Assembly: GCA_023405815.1 (NCBI GenBank)
Contig: JAEXXM010000034.1
Coordinates: 17,797 to 81,796 of the forward strand
DNA from: Pseudomonadota bacterium
GTDB taxonomy: Bacteria; Pseudomonadota; Alphaproteobacteria; Rhizobiales; Hyphomicrobiaceae
DNA length: 64,000 nucleotides
Direction of reading: 5' to 3'
The position numbers were made by a program, and so were the translations under genes. The notes beneath the pieces were generated by a model. The model made no database searches. It was not told the origin of the DNA and saw only the letters and a list, made by a program, of their open reading frames with translations. Positions 34,501 to 43,611 of this stretch are shown here, in pieces (positions within the stretch are counted from its first letter, which is position 1; each line of letters begins with the position of its first letter).

Positions 34501-34590
34501 TTAGATGATGTCGATCTCAGCCGGCATGTACGAGGTGACCTCGAGGCCAACTTCCTGCTCACGAACTGCGGGCTTCGACCAAACCTTCAT
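34501..34590 (-). CDS. pqqA: PQQ precursor peptide PqqA
   Basis: 29 residues, from ATG 34590 with AGGAGGA eight bases upstream. The core EVTSY has Glu17 and Tyr21, the pair PqqE joins by a C-C bond, and it is preceded by the typical MKVWSKPAV. The peptide provides all ring atoms of PQQ. It is too short for most gene callers and is easily missed. Confidence 0.96.
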   Translation of the reverse strand: MKVWSKPAVREQEVGLEVTSYMPAEIDII

Positions 34591-35035
34591 GACTTCCTCC
34601 TATTCGGCAAGATGCCGTCCAAAATTGGATGGCCCCGCCGAGGGCCCACCCACTGAAGCGATGACCTTTTCTGAGGGTCGCCTCAGTCCGCGGATCCGGA
34701 TCACGCAAGTCCAGACCGCCATGGCGGCTATAAACCACACGGCTCATGCGAACGGAAGTCAAACGCTCTCACAAACGCGTGTGCTATCCGTCATCTACTT
34801 ACCACGCGCGACCAGCGGCGACGTCGTTGATCGGGAGGCGTCGCACAGGCGAAATAAGCGGTCCGCGATGAGGCGCTCGGCCTCGCCGCCCAGCAATGGG
34901 TAGCGAAGCTGGTGCAACATATGGCTGGTGCCAAGGATGGCGTGGTTCGACGGGCTGTGGCTCCGCAACAGAATACTCGATTGACGCGAAAAGCGGAAAA
35001 ATCATTCTTATCTTTGGGCGGAGTGGCCCTGGCAA

Positions 35036-35050
35036 TAGAAAATTCTACTT
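35036..35050 (+). promoter_or_regulatory. TAGAA-AA-TTCTA dyad upstream of cysG
   Basis: TAGAA (35036-35040) and TTCTA (35043-35047) form a perfect inverted repeat with two bases between, followed by CTT. The ten bases AATTCTACTT recur exactly in the cysH upstream region at 45387-45396. An operator for a sulfur regulator is possible; a shared promoter element is the alternative, since TAGAAT resembles a -10 box. Confidence 0.35.
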
Positions 35051-35131
35051 CGATAAACTATAAGGAGCGGCCGGCCAAGAACGGGCGCGAAAGCCGCCAT
35101 GGGACGCCGGCCCATCCTATAGGTTCGACAA

Positions 35132-35153
35132 GCGCCTCAGACATTTGAGGCGC
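35132..35153 (+). promoter_or_regulatory. Hairpin in the cysG leader
   Basis: GCGCCTCA (35132-35139) pairs perfectly with TGAGGCGC (35146-35153) across a six-base loop. It ends 8 bases before GAAAGG, the cysG ribosome site, so it may affect cysG translation. Confidence 0.4.
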
Positions 35154-35173
35154 AGGCAGCGAAAGGCACGGCG

Positions 35174-36634
35174 TTGCGGTACTTCCCAATATTTCTCGAT
35201 GTCGACAATCGCGACGTGCTGCTCGTGGGCGGCGGCGAGAAGGCATTGCAGAAATTGCGCTTGCTGGCGAAGACGACGGCGCGCCTAAAGCTCGTCGCCG
35301 ACGAGGTGAGCAGCGACATCCTCCCGCTCGAACGCGAGCACGCGTTGACGATTGTGCGCCGCAGCTTCGTCGAGTCAGACCTTGACGGCGTGGCGCTCGT
35401 CTTTGCTGCCAGCGATGATCCGGGATTGGACGAGGCAGTGTCCGCGGCGGCTCGGGAACGAGGCTTGCCTGTGAACGTCGTCGACGCACCGGACCACAGC
35501 AGCTTCATCATGCCCGCCATCGTCGACAGAGATCCCGTCGTGGTGGCGATCGGCACGGAGGGGGCAGCTCCCATTCTGGCGCGGGAGATCAAGGCGAAGG
35601 TCGAGGCGTGGCTGCCGGCGCAGTTCGGCCGCGTGGCGCGGACAGCTCAGGCGCTTCGCGATCGGATCCACGAGGCGATCTCCGACCCGACCATCCGCCG
35701 GCGCACGTGGGAGGCGTTGCTGCAGGGGAAGTGGCGCGAGCTGGTGCTCGCCGACGATACAGGAGCCGCCGACCAGGAGTTCGGCCGGCAGCTCGAGGCT
35801 GCCCACTCTCCCGCGCAGACCGCAGGCAGTGTGGCGCTGGTCGGCTGCGGACCGGGTGACCCGGATCTCATCACGCTCAAGGCGCAGCAGCTTCTGCAAT
35901 CAGCGGACGTCCTGGTGGTCGACCGGCTGGTCAACCCGGCCATCCTCGAATATGCGCGTCGCGACGCGATCCGCATCGACGTCGGCAAGGCGCCGGAAGG
36001 TGATGCGGCCCTGCAGGACGAGATCAACCAGATCCTCGTCCGCGAGGCCATGAAGGGGCAGCGGGTGGTGCGCCTCAAAGGGGGAGATGCGTTCGTGTTC
36101 GGGCGCGCGGCCGAGGAGATGGTGGCAGTTCGTGCTGCGGGCATCCCGGTTACCGTGGTGCCTGGGATCACGGCGGCGCATGGTTGTGCTGCGAGCGTCG
36201 GACTGCCGGTCACGGTGCGAGGCAGAGTTCGGCAATTTGCCGTGGTGACCGGGGCGTCGGCCGACGGCCCCGTCGAGATGGATTGGGCGTCATTGGCGCA
36301 TCCTGGGCAGGCTTTCGCCATTTACATGGGCGTGCGCACGGCCGAGCACTTCCGCGACAGGCTGCTCGCAGCCGGCGCGTCGCCGCAAACGCCAGTGGTC
36401 ATTGTCGAGAACGGGACGCTCGGAAGCGAGCGCGTCATCGCAACCGAACTAACGCTGCTCGCCCGCGCCATCTCAGATATGGGTATCCGCGGTCCGGCGG
36501 TGATTTTCGTCGGGCTCGATTGGGCCAGTGCTGGGCTGACGCCGCCGGAGCGCGTCGAGGTTTACGGGGCGGAGCGGGTTCGCTCGGACAGGAGCGCCAA
36601 GGTCGATGCCGAGGTAAGCGGGCATGCAGGATAA
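35174..36634 (+). CDS. cysG: Siroheme synthase (precorrin-2 dehydrogenase/ferrochelatase and uroporphyrinogen methyltransferase)
   Basis: 486 residues from TTG 35174; GAAAGG is 8 bases upstream. Residues 1-200 are the NAD-dependent dehydrogenase/chelatase: FPIFLDVDNRDVLLVGGGEKALQKLRLL. Residues 215-460 are the methyltransferase: VALVGCGPGDPDLITLKAQQLL, VDRLVNPAIL, RLKGGDAFVFGRAAEE, and VPGITAAHGCAA. It makes siroheme, the cofactor of the CysI product encoded two genes downstream. The first in a three-gene plus-strand run, 63 bases before cysJ. Confidence 0.93.
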   Translation: MRYFPIFLDVDNRDVLLVGGGEKALQKLRLLAKTTARLKLVADEVSSDILPLEREHALTIVRRSFVESDLDGVALVFAASDDPGLDEAVSAAARERGLPVNVVDAPDHSSFIMPAIVDRDPVVVAIGTEGAAPILAREIKAKVEAWLPAQFGRVARTAQALRDRIHEAISDPTIRRRTWEALLQGKWRELVLADDTGAADQEFGRQLEAAHSPAQTAGSVALVGCGPGDPDLITLKAQQLLQSADVLVVDRLVNPAILEYARRDAIRIDVGKAPEGDAALQDEINQILVREAMKGQRVVRLKGGDAFVFGRAAEEMVAVRAAGIPVTVVPGITAAHGCAASVGLPVTVRGRVRQFAVVTGASADGPVEMDWASLAHPGQAFAIYMGVRTAEHFRDRLLAAGASPQTPVVIVENGTLGSERVIATELTLLARAISDMGIRGPAVIFVGLDWASAGLTPPERVEVYGAERVRSDRSAKVDAEVSGHAG

Positions 36635-36697
36635 GCCTGGCGGCGCACCCATCATCCCGGTGCTAGGCGAGAGACGAGAAACTTTGAGGAGGCGTTC

Positions 36698-38479
36698 GTG
36701 ACCGCCCAACCTTTGCTTCCGAAGAACGCACCGTTCACGCCGGAAGATATCGATGTGTTGAACAGCGTGGTCGCGCGGACGACGCCGCAGCAGCGCGCTT
36801 GGCTGGCCGGATTCTTCGCCGGCTTCGAAGCGGCGCAATCGGGCGCCCAACCGCAGCCCGTTGCCGCCGCGAAGCCGCGTCAGCCGCTGACGATCCTCTA
36901 TGCCAGCGAGAGCGGCAATGCCGAGGCCCTCGCCATGCGCGCCAAGAAGAGCGCGCAAAAGCACGGGCTCGATGCAAAGGTCTTCGACTTTGCGGACGCC
37001 GACTTCACCCTTCTCAGCAAGGCGAAGAACCTTCTCGTGTTCGCGGCGACCTGGGGCGAGGGTGATCCTCCGAGCCGCGCCGTCGATTTCTACACAGCGC
37101 TGATGGGCGACAAGGCTCCGCGCATCGAGGGCGTGCGCTTTGCCGTCCTGGCGCTCGGCGACACCGCGTACGCTCAGTTCTGCGCCACGGGCAAGGCAAT
37201 CGATGCGCGCCTCGAGGCGCTGGGCGGCACCCGCGCGTTCACCCGTGTCGACCTCGACCTCGACTATGCAAAACAGGCGGCAGACTGGACCGAGAAGGCA
37301 TTGACCGAGCTGGCGCCGGCTGACGAGACCGGCACGGCGACGGTGGTGCACGTTGATTTCAAGGGTGCCGGCCTGATCGCCGAAGACGACGAGCCGCAGT
37401 TTACGGCCGAGAATCCGCTGACGGGCGAGATTTCGACGCTCATCAATCTCAATGGAACGGGCTCGACGCGCGAGACCTGGCACATCGAGGTTGCGACCGA
37501 TGCATCGGGCTTCTCGTATCTTCCCGGCGATGCGATCGGCGTTCTTCCGGAGAACGATCCGCAGCTTGCTCTGGAGGTGGCCGAGGCGGTTGGTCTCGGT
37601 GCCGATGGGGGAGTCGTGCAAAAGCTGCGCGAGCGCTATGATATCACGACGCTTTCGCGTGCGTTCGTTGAGGCCTATGCTAGGCTTACCGGGCGCACGG
37701 ACGTTGCCGCGCTCGCGGAGCAGAAGGCGTTTTCAGATTTTGCCGCCGATCGGCAGCTCATCGATCTCATCGAGACCTATCCGGAGAAGCTGACGCCGGA
37801 TCAGCTCTTCTCGGTACTGCGGCCGTTGCCGGGCAGGCTCTATTCAGTTGCCTCGAGCCCTAAGGCGCATCCGGGCGAGGCGCATCTCCTGATCGGCGCC
37901 GTGCGCTGGGAATCGCATGGCCGCAAGCGCGGCGGTGTCTCGTCGACCTACTTCGCCGATCGGCGCAAGGTCGGCGATCCGGTGCGCGTCTACGTCAAGC
38001 CGAACCGCCACTTCCGCATTCCCGAGGATGGCAACCGGCCGATCATCATGATCGGCGCGGGCACCGGGGTTGCTCCCTACCGCGCCTTCATCGAGGAGCG
38101 CGTGGAGCTCGGTGCTGCCGGCAGGAGCTGGCTCGTCTTCGGCGAGCGCAACTACACCAACGACTTCCTCTATCAGCTCGAATGGCAAGATCACCTCGCC
38201 TCAGGTGCGCTGTCGCGCATCGACGTCGCGTTCTCGCGCGACCAGCCGGAGAAGATCTACGTGCAGCACCGTCTCTGGGAGGCGCGTGCCGACATCATCA
38301 AGTGGGTCGAGGAAGGCGCGCACATCTACGTGTGCGGCGACGAGAAGGGTATGGCGCGCGATGTCGATGTCGCGCTGGCGCGTATCCTCGCGGAGGCGGC
38401 GCGCGGCGATGACGAAGCTGGCCGCGCAAAGCTGAAAGAGCTCGCCAAGGCCGGCCGCTACCAGCGCGACGTTTACTAA
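36698..38479 (+). CDS. cysJ: Sulfite reductase flavoprotein subunit (CysJ-like)
   Basis: 593 residues from GTG 36698, with GAGGAGG upstream. Domains: a short N-terminal helix region, flavodoxin FMN domain at about 64-205 (LTILYASESGNAEALA, LALGDTAYAQFC), FAD domain at about 225-440 (RLYSVASSPKAHPGEAHL), and NADPH domain at 445-593 (IGAGTGVAPYRAFIEER, YVCGDEKGMARDV). The end YQRDVY is the CysJ type. It passes electrons from NADPH to CysI. Alphaproteobacteria often lack a CysJ, so its presence here is worth noting. Confidence 0.92.
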   Translation: MTAQPLLPKNAPFTPEDIDVLNSVVARTTPQQRAWLAGFFAGFEAAQSGAQPQPVAAAKPRQPLTILYASESGNAEALAMRAKKSAQKHGLDAKVFDFADADFTLLSKAKNLLVFAATWGEGDPPSRAVDFYTALMGDKAPRIEGVRFAVLALGDTAYAQFCATGKAIDARLEALGGTRAFTRVDLDLDYAKQAADWTEKALTELAPADETGTATVVHVDFKGAGLIAEDDEPQFTAENPLTGEISTLINLNGTGSTRETWHIEVATDASGFSYLPGDAIGVLPENDPQLALEVAEAVGLGADGGVVQKLRERYDITTLSRAFVEAYARLTGRTDVAALAEQKAFSDFAADRQLIDLIETYPEKLTPDQLFSVLRPLPGRLYSVASSPKAHPGEAHLLIGAVRWESHGRKRGGVSSTYFADRRKVGDPVRVYVKPNRHFRIPEDGNRPIIMIGAGTGVAPYRAFIEERVELGAAGRSWLVFGERNYTNDFLYQLEWQDHLASGALSRIDVAFSRDQPEKIYVQHRLWEARADIIKWVEEGAHIYVCGDEKGMARDVDVALARILAEAARGDDEAGRAKLKELAKAGRYQRDVY

Positions 38480-38517
38480 ATATCGAGGTGGCGCCGCGAG
38501 CGCCGACAGGACACGAC

Positions 38518-40248
38518 ATGAGCGAAGACAAGCGCGCCAAGAACGAGATCATCAAGGAGAACAGCCACCTTTTGCGCGGGACCATCGCAGAGGGGCTGGC
38601 GGATGTCTCCACGGGTGCCATCTCCGAGGACGACAGCCAGCTCACCAAGTTCCACGGCACGTATCTCCAGGACGACCGCGACGTGCGCGGGGAGCGTGCG
38701 AAGAAGAAGCTGGAGAAGGCCTACAGCTTCATGATCCGCGTGCGCCTGCCCGGCGGCTACACGACGTCGAAGCAGTGGCTGCAGCTCGATGCAATCGCGG
38801 GAACGTACGCCAACCATACGCTACGGCTTACGACGCGGCAGACGTTCCAGTTCCACGGCGTCATCAAGTCGAACATGAAGCGCACGATGCAGGCGATCAA
38901 CGCCGCCGTGCTCGACACGCTGGCGGCTTGCGGCGACGTCAACCGCAACGTGCTCGCCACCGGCAATCCGTACCTGTCGAAGGTGCATGCCGCCGCGCAC
39001 AAGTTGGCCGTCGACATCAGCGAGCATCTGCTGCCGAGGACCGGCGCCTATCACGAGATCTGGCTCGACGGCGAGCAGGTGAGCGACGCGACGCGTCCAG
39101 CCAAGCAGGAGGAGGAGCCGATCTACGGCAAGCACTATCTGCCGCGCAAGTTCAAGACGGTGATCGCGGTGCCGCCGTCGAACGACGTCGACATCTATGC
39201 ACATGATCTCGGGTACATCGCCATCACCGAGAAGGGCAAGCTGGTCGGGTGGAATGTCAGCATCGGCGGCGGCATGGGCATGACGCATGGCGACACGGAT
39301 ACCTTCCCGCGCACGGCGGACCTGCTCGGCTTCTGCACCACAGAGCAGGCGGTCGATGTCGCCGAGAAGATTGTCACCGTGCAGCGCGACTGGGGCAACC
39401 GCGAGAACCGCAAGCGCGCCCGCCTCAAGTACACGATCGAGGATCACGGGCTCGACAATTTCCGCGCCGAGGTCGAGAAGCGCCTCGGCTACAAACTCGG
39501 AGAGCCGCGCCCGTTCGAATTCACGTCGACAGGCGACGTGATCGGGTGGGAGCAGGGCACCGACAAGAAGTGGCACCTGACGCTGTTCATCGAGAACGGG
39601 CGCATCAAGGACAAGCCCGGGTGGAGGTTGCGCACGGCGCTGCGCGAGATCGCCGAGATTCATCCTGGCGGGTTTCTGGTCACGGCCAATCAGAACGTCA
39701 TCATTGCCAACGTCACCGCCAAGATGAAGCCGAAGGTCGAGGCAATTCTCGAAGAGCACGGCATCGCTATAGGCGACAAGCTATCGGGCCTGCGCCGCAA
39801 CAGCATGGCGTGCGTCGCGCTGCCGACGTGCGGGCTGGCGCTGGCCGAGAGCGAGCGGTTCCTGCCGGAGCTGCTGACCGCGCTCGAAGACTCGCTCGAC
39901 AAGGCTGGCCTCAAGAACGACGACATCGTCATCCGCATGACGGGGTGCCCGAACGGATGCGCACGTCCCTACCTCGCCGAGATCGGTCTCGTTGGCCGCA
40001 ACCCCGGACTCTACAACCTCTATCTTGGGGCTGCGTTCAACGGCGAGCGCCTGAACAAGCTCTATGCCGAGGACGTCGACAAGGCCGGCATCGTGCGCCT
40101 TCTGGAGCCGATCTTCTCCCGCTACGCCAAGGAGCGCGAGGAGGGTGAGCATTTCGGCGACTTCGCCATTCGCGCTGGCTACGTGAAGGCGACGACGGCC
40201 GGCAACCGCTTCCACGCCGAGCTCGACCTCGTGAAGACGGTCAGTTAG
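38518..40248 (+). CDS. cysI: Sulfite reductase hemoprotein subunit
   Basis: 576 residues from ATG 38518. Siroheme and [4Fe-4S] ligands: CVALPTCGLALAESE and TGCPNGCARPYLAEIGLVG, four Cys in a C-x5-C ... C-x3-C arrangement. TLRLTTRQTFQFHGVIK binds siroheme, and GGGMGMTHGD is the second half-repeat. It reduces sulfite to sulfide with six electrons from CysJ. The gene is 38 bases after cysJ and is followed by a large inverted-repeat element. Confidence 0.94.
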   Translation: MSEDKRAKNEIIKENSHLLRGTIAEGLADVSTGAISEDDSQLTKFHGTYLQDDRDVRGERAKKKLEKAYSFMIRVRLPGGYTTSKQWLQLDAIAGTYANHTLRLTTRQTFQFHGVIKSNMKRTMQAINAAVLDTLAACGDVNRNVLATGNPYLSKVHAAAHKLAVDISEHLLPRTGAYHEIWLDGEQVSDATRPAKQEEEPIYGKHYLPRKFKTVIAVPPSNDVDIYAHDLGYIAITEKGKLVGWNVSIGGGMGMTHGDTDTFPRTADLLGFCTTEQAVDVAEKIVTVQRDWGNRENRKRARLKYTIEDHGLDNFRAEVEKRLGYKLGEPRPFEFTSTGDVIGWEQGTDKKWHLTLFIENGRIKDKPGWRLRTALREIAEIHPGGFLVTANQNVIIANVTAKMKPKVEAILEEHGIAIGDKLSGLRRNSMACVALPTCGLALAESERFLPELLTALEDSLDKAGLKNDDIVIRMTGCPNGCARPYLAEIGLVGRNPGLYNLYLGAAFNGERLNKLYAEDVDKAGIVRLLEPIFSRYAKEREEGEHFGDFAIRAGYVKATTAGNRFHAELDLVKTVS

Positions 40249-40254
40249 CGAACA

Positions 40255-40398
40255 CTGTCATCCCGGGCGAAGCGAGCGAAGGCGAGCGAGACCCGGGACC
40301 CAGCATAAGAAGTGCCGCAGGCTCGAAAGGGTCTTCGACGCTTTGTGCGCTGGGTCCCGGATAGCGGCTCGCGATGCTCGCCGCTTGCAGGATGACAG
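40255..40398. repeat. 144-bp inverted-repeat element (MITE/REP-like)
   Basis: The ends CTGTCATCC and GGATGACAG are perfect inverted copies. Inside, CCGGGACCCAGC (40293-40304) pairs with GCTGGGTCCCGG (40349-40360), and GCGAGCG-rich arms add partial pairing. It contains no gene and lies exactly between the convergent cysI and TauE genes, where it can fold on both strands and act as a terminator. Elements with TGTCATCC ends are common between genes in alphaproteobacteria; no second copy is in this window. Confidence 0.8.
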
Positions 40399-40403
40399 AA
40401 TTG

Positions 40404-41210
40404 CTAGTGGCGGAGCGGGTTGATTAGCGCGTAGGCGGCCCAGAACAGCACCAGGGCGAGCGTCACGCGCAGCACCCAGTCCGGAACCATGCCGGTGATG
40501 CGCGAGCCGAGCGCAATGCCGGGCACGGAGCCGACGAGCAGCAGGCCAAGGATCGGAAGGTCAACGTTGCCCATGCCGAAGTGGCTGGCGCCGGCGAGGA
40601 ACGTCAGCGGGATGGCGTGCACGATGTCGGTACCGATCAGGCGTCGCGCCGACAGCGAGTGATAGAGGGCGGTCAAAGCAACGACGCCGATGGCGCCAGC
40701 GCCGACCGAAGTGAGCGCCACGAGAACTCCAAGAGCGAACCCGAGCAGCAGCGTCGGCCCCTTGTGCACGCGCGCGGGTGCATGGGCGTCAGGGGCGTGC
40801 ATGGCGTAGCGCTTCAGTGCCGGATAGGCGGCGACGCAAAGCGCGCTGACGACGAGCGCAGACGCCAGCACCTTGCGGATGATCACCGCCAGCACGTGAA
40901 TGTCGGGCTCGGCGAAGTAGATCCACGAGAGGATGACGGCGGCACCTGGGAGGCTGCCCGTGGCCATCCAGCGGACCACCGGCCAGTCGACGTTTCCGAG
41001 TGCGTGATGACGCCAAGCGGCGCTGGCCTTGGTGATGGAGGCGAAGAGAAGATCGGTGCCGACGGCGAGCACCGGCGAGATGCCGATGCCGGAGATGAGA
41101 AAGGGTGTCATCAGCGAGCCGGCGCCCACCCCGGTGAGGCCCACCAGAAAGCCGACGAGAAACCCGCCGGAGATAACAAGCGGCCAGGCGCCGGAGTGAA
41201 GAAAGTCCAT
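40404..41210 (-). CDS. TauE/SafE family sulfite exporter-like membrane protein
   Basis: 268 residues from ATG 41210; an in-frame GTG at 41217-41219 is the alternative. About eight membrane segments and the Gly-rich family repeats GFLVGLTGVGAGSLMTPFLI and LGVLVALTSVGAGAIGVVALTAL, which mark the two halves. DLPILGLLLVGSVPGIALGS is the third signature. Family members move sulfite, taurine-derived or other small organic acids. It lies 77 bases after a second, different TauE gene in a sulfur block, so a sulfur oxyanion is likely. Confidence 0.85.
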   Translation of the reverse strand: MDFLHSGAWPLVISGGFLVGFLVGLTGVGAGSLMTPFLISGIGISPVLAVGTDLLFASITKASAAWRHHALGNVDWPVVRWMATGSLPGAAVILSWIYFAEPDIHVLAVIIRKVLASALVVSALCVAAYPALKRYAMHAPDAHAPARVHKGPTLLLGFALGVLVALTSVGAGAIGVVALTALYHSLSARRLIGTDIVHAIPLTFLAGASHFGMGNVDLPILGLLLVGSVPGIALGSRITGMVPDWVLRVTLALVLFWAAYALINPLRH

Positions 41211-41295
41211 GTAAGTCACGCTCGTAACGTTCGTCGGCGCCTCGAAGGGCGACCTTATCCGTTATCTTGGATGGATCAACAAGGAAGCTGGGGTG

Positions 41296-42039
41296 TCAGG
41301 TCAGGGTGGCGACGATGGTCCTGAGGCTCAGGATCACCACCACGCAGCCAACGAGGATCATCAGCACTTTGTCAGGGAGCATCTTCGTGGCGTAGGCCGC
41401 AAAGGGAGCGGCGATGACGCCGCCGATGATGAGCCCGGAGATGATCGGCCACAGCTCCAGGCCGATGGTTGCGACGAAGGTCGCCGAGATGGTGAAGGTG
41501 ACGAAGAACTCGGCGAGGTTGACCGAGCCGATGGCGTAACGGGGCGTCGTGCCCTGACCGATGAGCGTGGAAGTGACGATCGGGCCCCATCCGCCGCCGC
41601 CAATTGAATCCAGAAGTCCGCCAAAGAACCCGAGAGGCGCAGCGCGCGTGGGCTCGGCGCCGTCCGGCTTGCGGCTGCTCACGGCGCACCAGACGATATA
41701 GCCGCCCATAAGCAGCAGGTAGCCGCTGATGAAGGGCTTGATCATCTCGCCGTCGAGGTTGGTGAGCAGGTAGGCTCCCAATGCACCCCCGATCATACCG
41801 GGCACGGCAAGGCGGAAGAGCAGCTTGCGATCGACGTTACCGAGCTTCCAGTGCGAGGCGCCCGAAACGAAGGTGGTGAATGTCTCGGCAGCATGTACGC
41901 AGGCGCTGGTCGTGGCGGGAGGAATGCCGACGCTCAGCAGCACTGACGACGATGTCACGCCATAGGCCATGCCGATGGCACCGTCGACCATCTGCGCGGT
42001 GAAGCCGACGGCGACGTATAGCAGCAGATCTTCCCACAT
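41296..42039 (-). CDS. TauE/SafE family sulfite exporter-like membrane protein
   Basis: 247 residues with about seven to eight membrane segments. The repeat GFTAQMVDGAIGMAYGVTSSSVLL replaces the usual GIGGG loop in the first half, and GFFGGLLDSIGGGGWGPIVTSTLI in the second carries the Gly-rich loop. It is only distantly similar to the neighbour at 40404-41210, so the pair is not a recent duplication. It is 102 bases after cysN. Transport of sulfate or sulfite for the Cys pathway is inferred. Confidence 0.85.
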   Translation of the reverse strand: MWEDLLLYVAVGFTAQMVDGAIGMAYGVTSSSVLLSVGIPPATTSACVHAAETFTTFVSGASHWKLGNVDRKLLFRLAVPGMIGGALGAYLLTNLDGEMIKPFISGYLLLMGGYIVWCAVSSRKPDGAEPTRAAPLGFFGGLLDSIGGGGWGPIVTSTLIGQGTTPRYAIGSVNLAEFFVTFTISATFVATIGLELWPIISGLIIGGVIAAPFAAYATKMLPDKVLMILVGCVVVILSLRTIVATLT

Positions 42040-42141
42040 CGGCTCGGTTCACTCGCTCCGCGGTGTGCTCCGCCATTGCGGATATTGAGGACAAGCTTCG
42101 GGGGTGACGTCGTTCTCGCCTCCGAAGTCGCTTCTGGTCGG

Positions 42142-43611
42142 TTAGATCTCGATCTTCACGGGAATGCCGGCAGCATGCAGCAGCAATGCCGTCTCGTTGG
42201 CCCGGCGCTGGAACTCGCGCCGGTCGTCGTCGCTGTCGCCCAGATCGCGGCAGAGGCCACGCTCGAGCAACTCGCGGGTGAGACGGAATGCCGAGGCATC
42301 GTCAGCCTCGCCGCTCGATGCAGCGGTAATCACGCCGCCGGCGACGGACGCACCTGTGAGCGCATCGACGATGAGGAAGATGCCGGTCGGCTGGTTGTCG
42401 GCAAACGCATCGACGGCCACGGACCGGCCAAGTGTGATAGTGGCGTTGGCGATGTCGTTGACGCCGCACTTCTCGGAGGGCTGAACCGCCAGCGTCTCGA
42501 GATCGAGCAGCGACTTGATGGCGATCGAGGAGATCGGAGCAAGGTCTGTCGCGGTGCGCAGGAAGTAGCCGCTGCCGGGATCGAAGGGTGTCTCCCACAG
42601 CCAGACGATGCGCGCGTCGAGGTGTGCGGCGATGGTGGGCAGCTTGTCGGGGGCGGAGAGGACCGCTCCGCGCGCCACGTCGATGTCGGTGTCGAGCTGC
42701 AGCGCGACGGCTTGGCCCTGCTTCGCGATCTCAAGGTCGCGATCCATGGTGGCGATGCGCAGAACGTGTGCGCTCTGGCCGCTGAGGGCATCGGTGATGC
42801 GATCGCCGACGCTGATGCAGCCGGAAGCCACCGTGCCGGCGAGGCCGCGGAAGTCGACGCCATCGCGCAAGACGGTCTGCACCGGGAAGCGGAATGCGCC
42901 GCGCACGGTAACGTCGCGCGAGGGGATGCGCTCGAGATGCTCGAGGAGGTGCGGGCCGGTGTACCAGGGCATGTGCTCGGACAAGCGGGCGACGTTGTCG
43001 CCTCCGACGGCGGAGACCGGAATGGCGATCGCCTCGCGGAAGCCGAAGCGCAGGGTTAGCTCGCGGAAATCGTGCTCGATGGCGCGGAACTTCTCCTGCG
43101 ACCAGTCGACGAGATCCATCTTATTGACGGCAAGGACGACGCGCTTCACGCCGACGAGATCGAGGATGGCGGCGTGGCGGCGTGTCTGGCGCTTGATGCC
43201 GGCACGCGCGTCGACGAGCATGATGGCGACGTCGGCATGAGAGGCGCCGGACGCCATATTGCGCGTGTACTGCTCGTGGCCTGGGCTGTCGATGATGACG
43301 AAGCGGCGCGTCGCGGTATCGAAGTAGCGCCAGGCGATGTCGATGGTGATGCCCTGCTCACGCTCGGCGACGAGGCCGTCGAGAAGGAGCGAGAAATCCG
43401 GATGGGCGCCGCCGGTTGCCGCGTTCGAGGACTTGTTGATCGTCTCGCGCTGGTCATCGTAAAGGTCGGAGGCATCCCAGAGCAGGCGGCCGATCAGCGT
43501 CGACTTGCCGTCGTCGACGGAGCCGCACGTCAGAAGGTGCAGGATGCCGTTGAGCTCCTGGTGGAATGCGGGTGCGAGATCCTCGCGCCGAATAGCCGTG
43601 AGCGCCGTCAT
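42142..43611 (-). CDS. cysN: Sulfate adenylyltransferase large (GTPase) subunit
   Basis: 489 residues. EF-Tu-like GTPase motifs: GSVDDGKSTLIGRLLW (G1), REQGITIDIAWRYF (G2), DSPGHEQYTRNM (G3), and VNKMDLVDW (G4). Beta-barrel domains follow. There is no C-terminal APS kinase domain, which fits the APS-type reductase encoded by cysH. With CysD it makes APS from sulfate and ATP. Its ATG shares one base with the cysD stop (TGATG). Confidence 0.94.
   Translation of the reverse strand: MTALTAIRREDLAPAFHQELNGILHLLTCGSVDDGKSTLIGRLLWDASDLYDDQRETINKSSNAATGGAHPDFSLLLDGLVAEREQGITIDIAWRYFDTATRRFVIIDSPGHEQYTRNMASGASHADVAIMLVDARAGIKRQTRRHAAILDLVGVKRVVLAVNKMDLVDWSQEKFRAIEHDFRELTLRFGFREAIAIPVSAVGGDNVARLSEHMPWYTGPHLLEHLERIPSRDVTVRGAFRFPVQTVLRDGVDFRGLAGTVASGCISVGDRITDALSGQSAHVLRIATMDRDLEIAKQGQAVALQLDTDIDVARGAVLSAPDKLPTIAAHLDARIVWLWETPFDPGSGYFLRTATDLAPISSIAIKSLLDLETLAVQPSEKCGVNDIANATITLGRSVAVDAFADNQPTGIFLIVDALTGASVAGGVITAASSGEADDASAFRLTRELLERGLCRDLGDSDDDRREFQRRANETALLLHAAGIPVKIEI

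Larger units (their letters stand above)
34591..35173. promoter_or_regulatory. Divergent region between pqqA and cysG
   Basis: 583 bases without a credible gene; frames through it have no ribosome sites. It must hold the pqq promoter (minus strand) and the cysG promoter (plus). AT-rich stretches near 34985-35065 mark the probable cysG promoter area. The two small dyads in it are listed separately. Confidence 0.4.
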
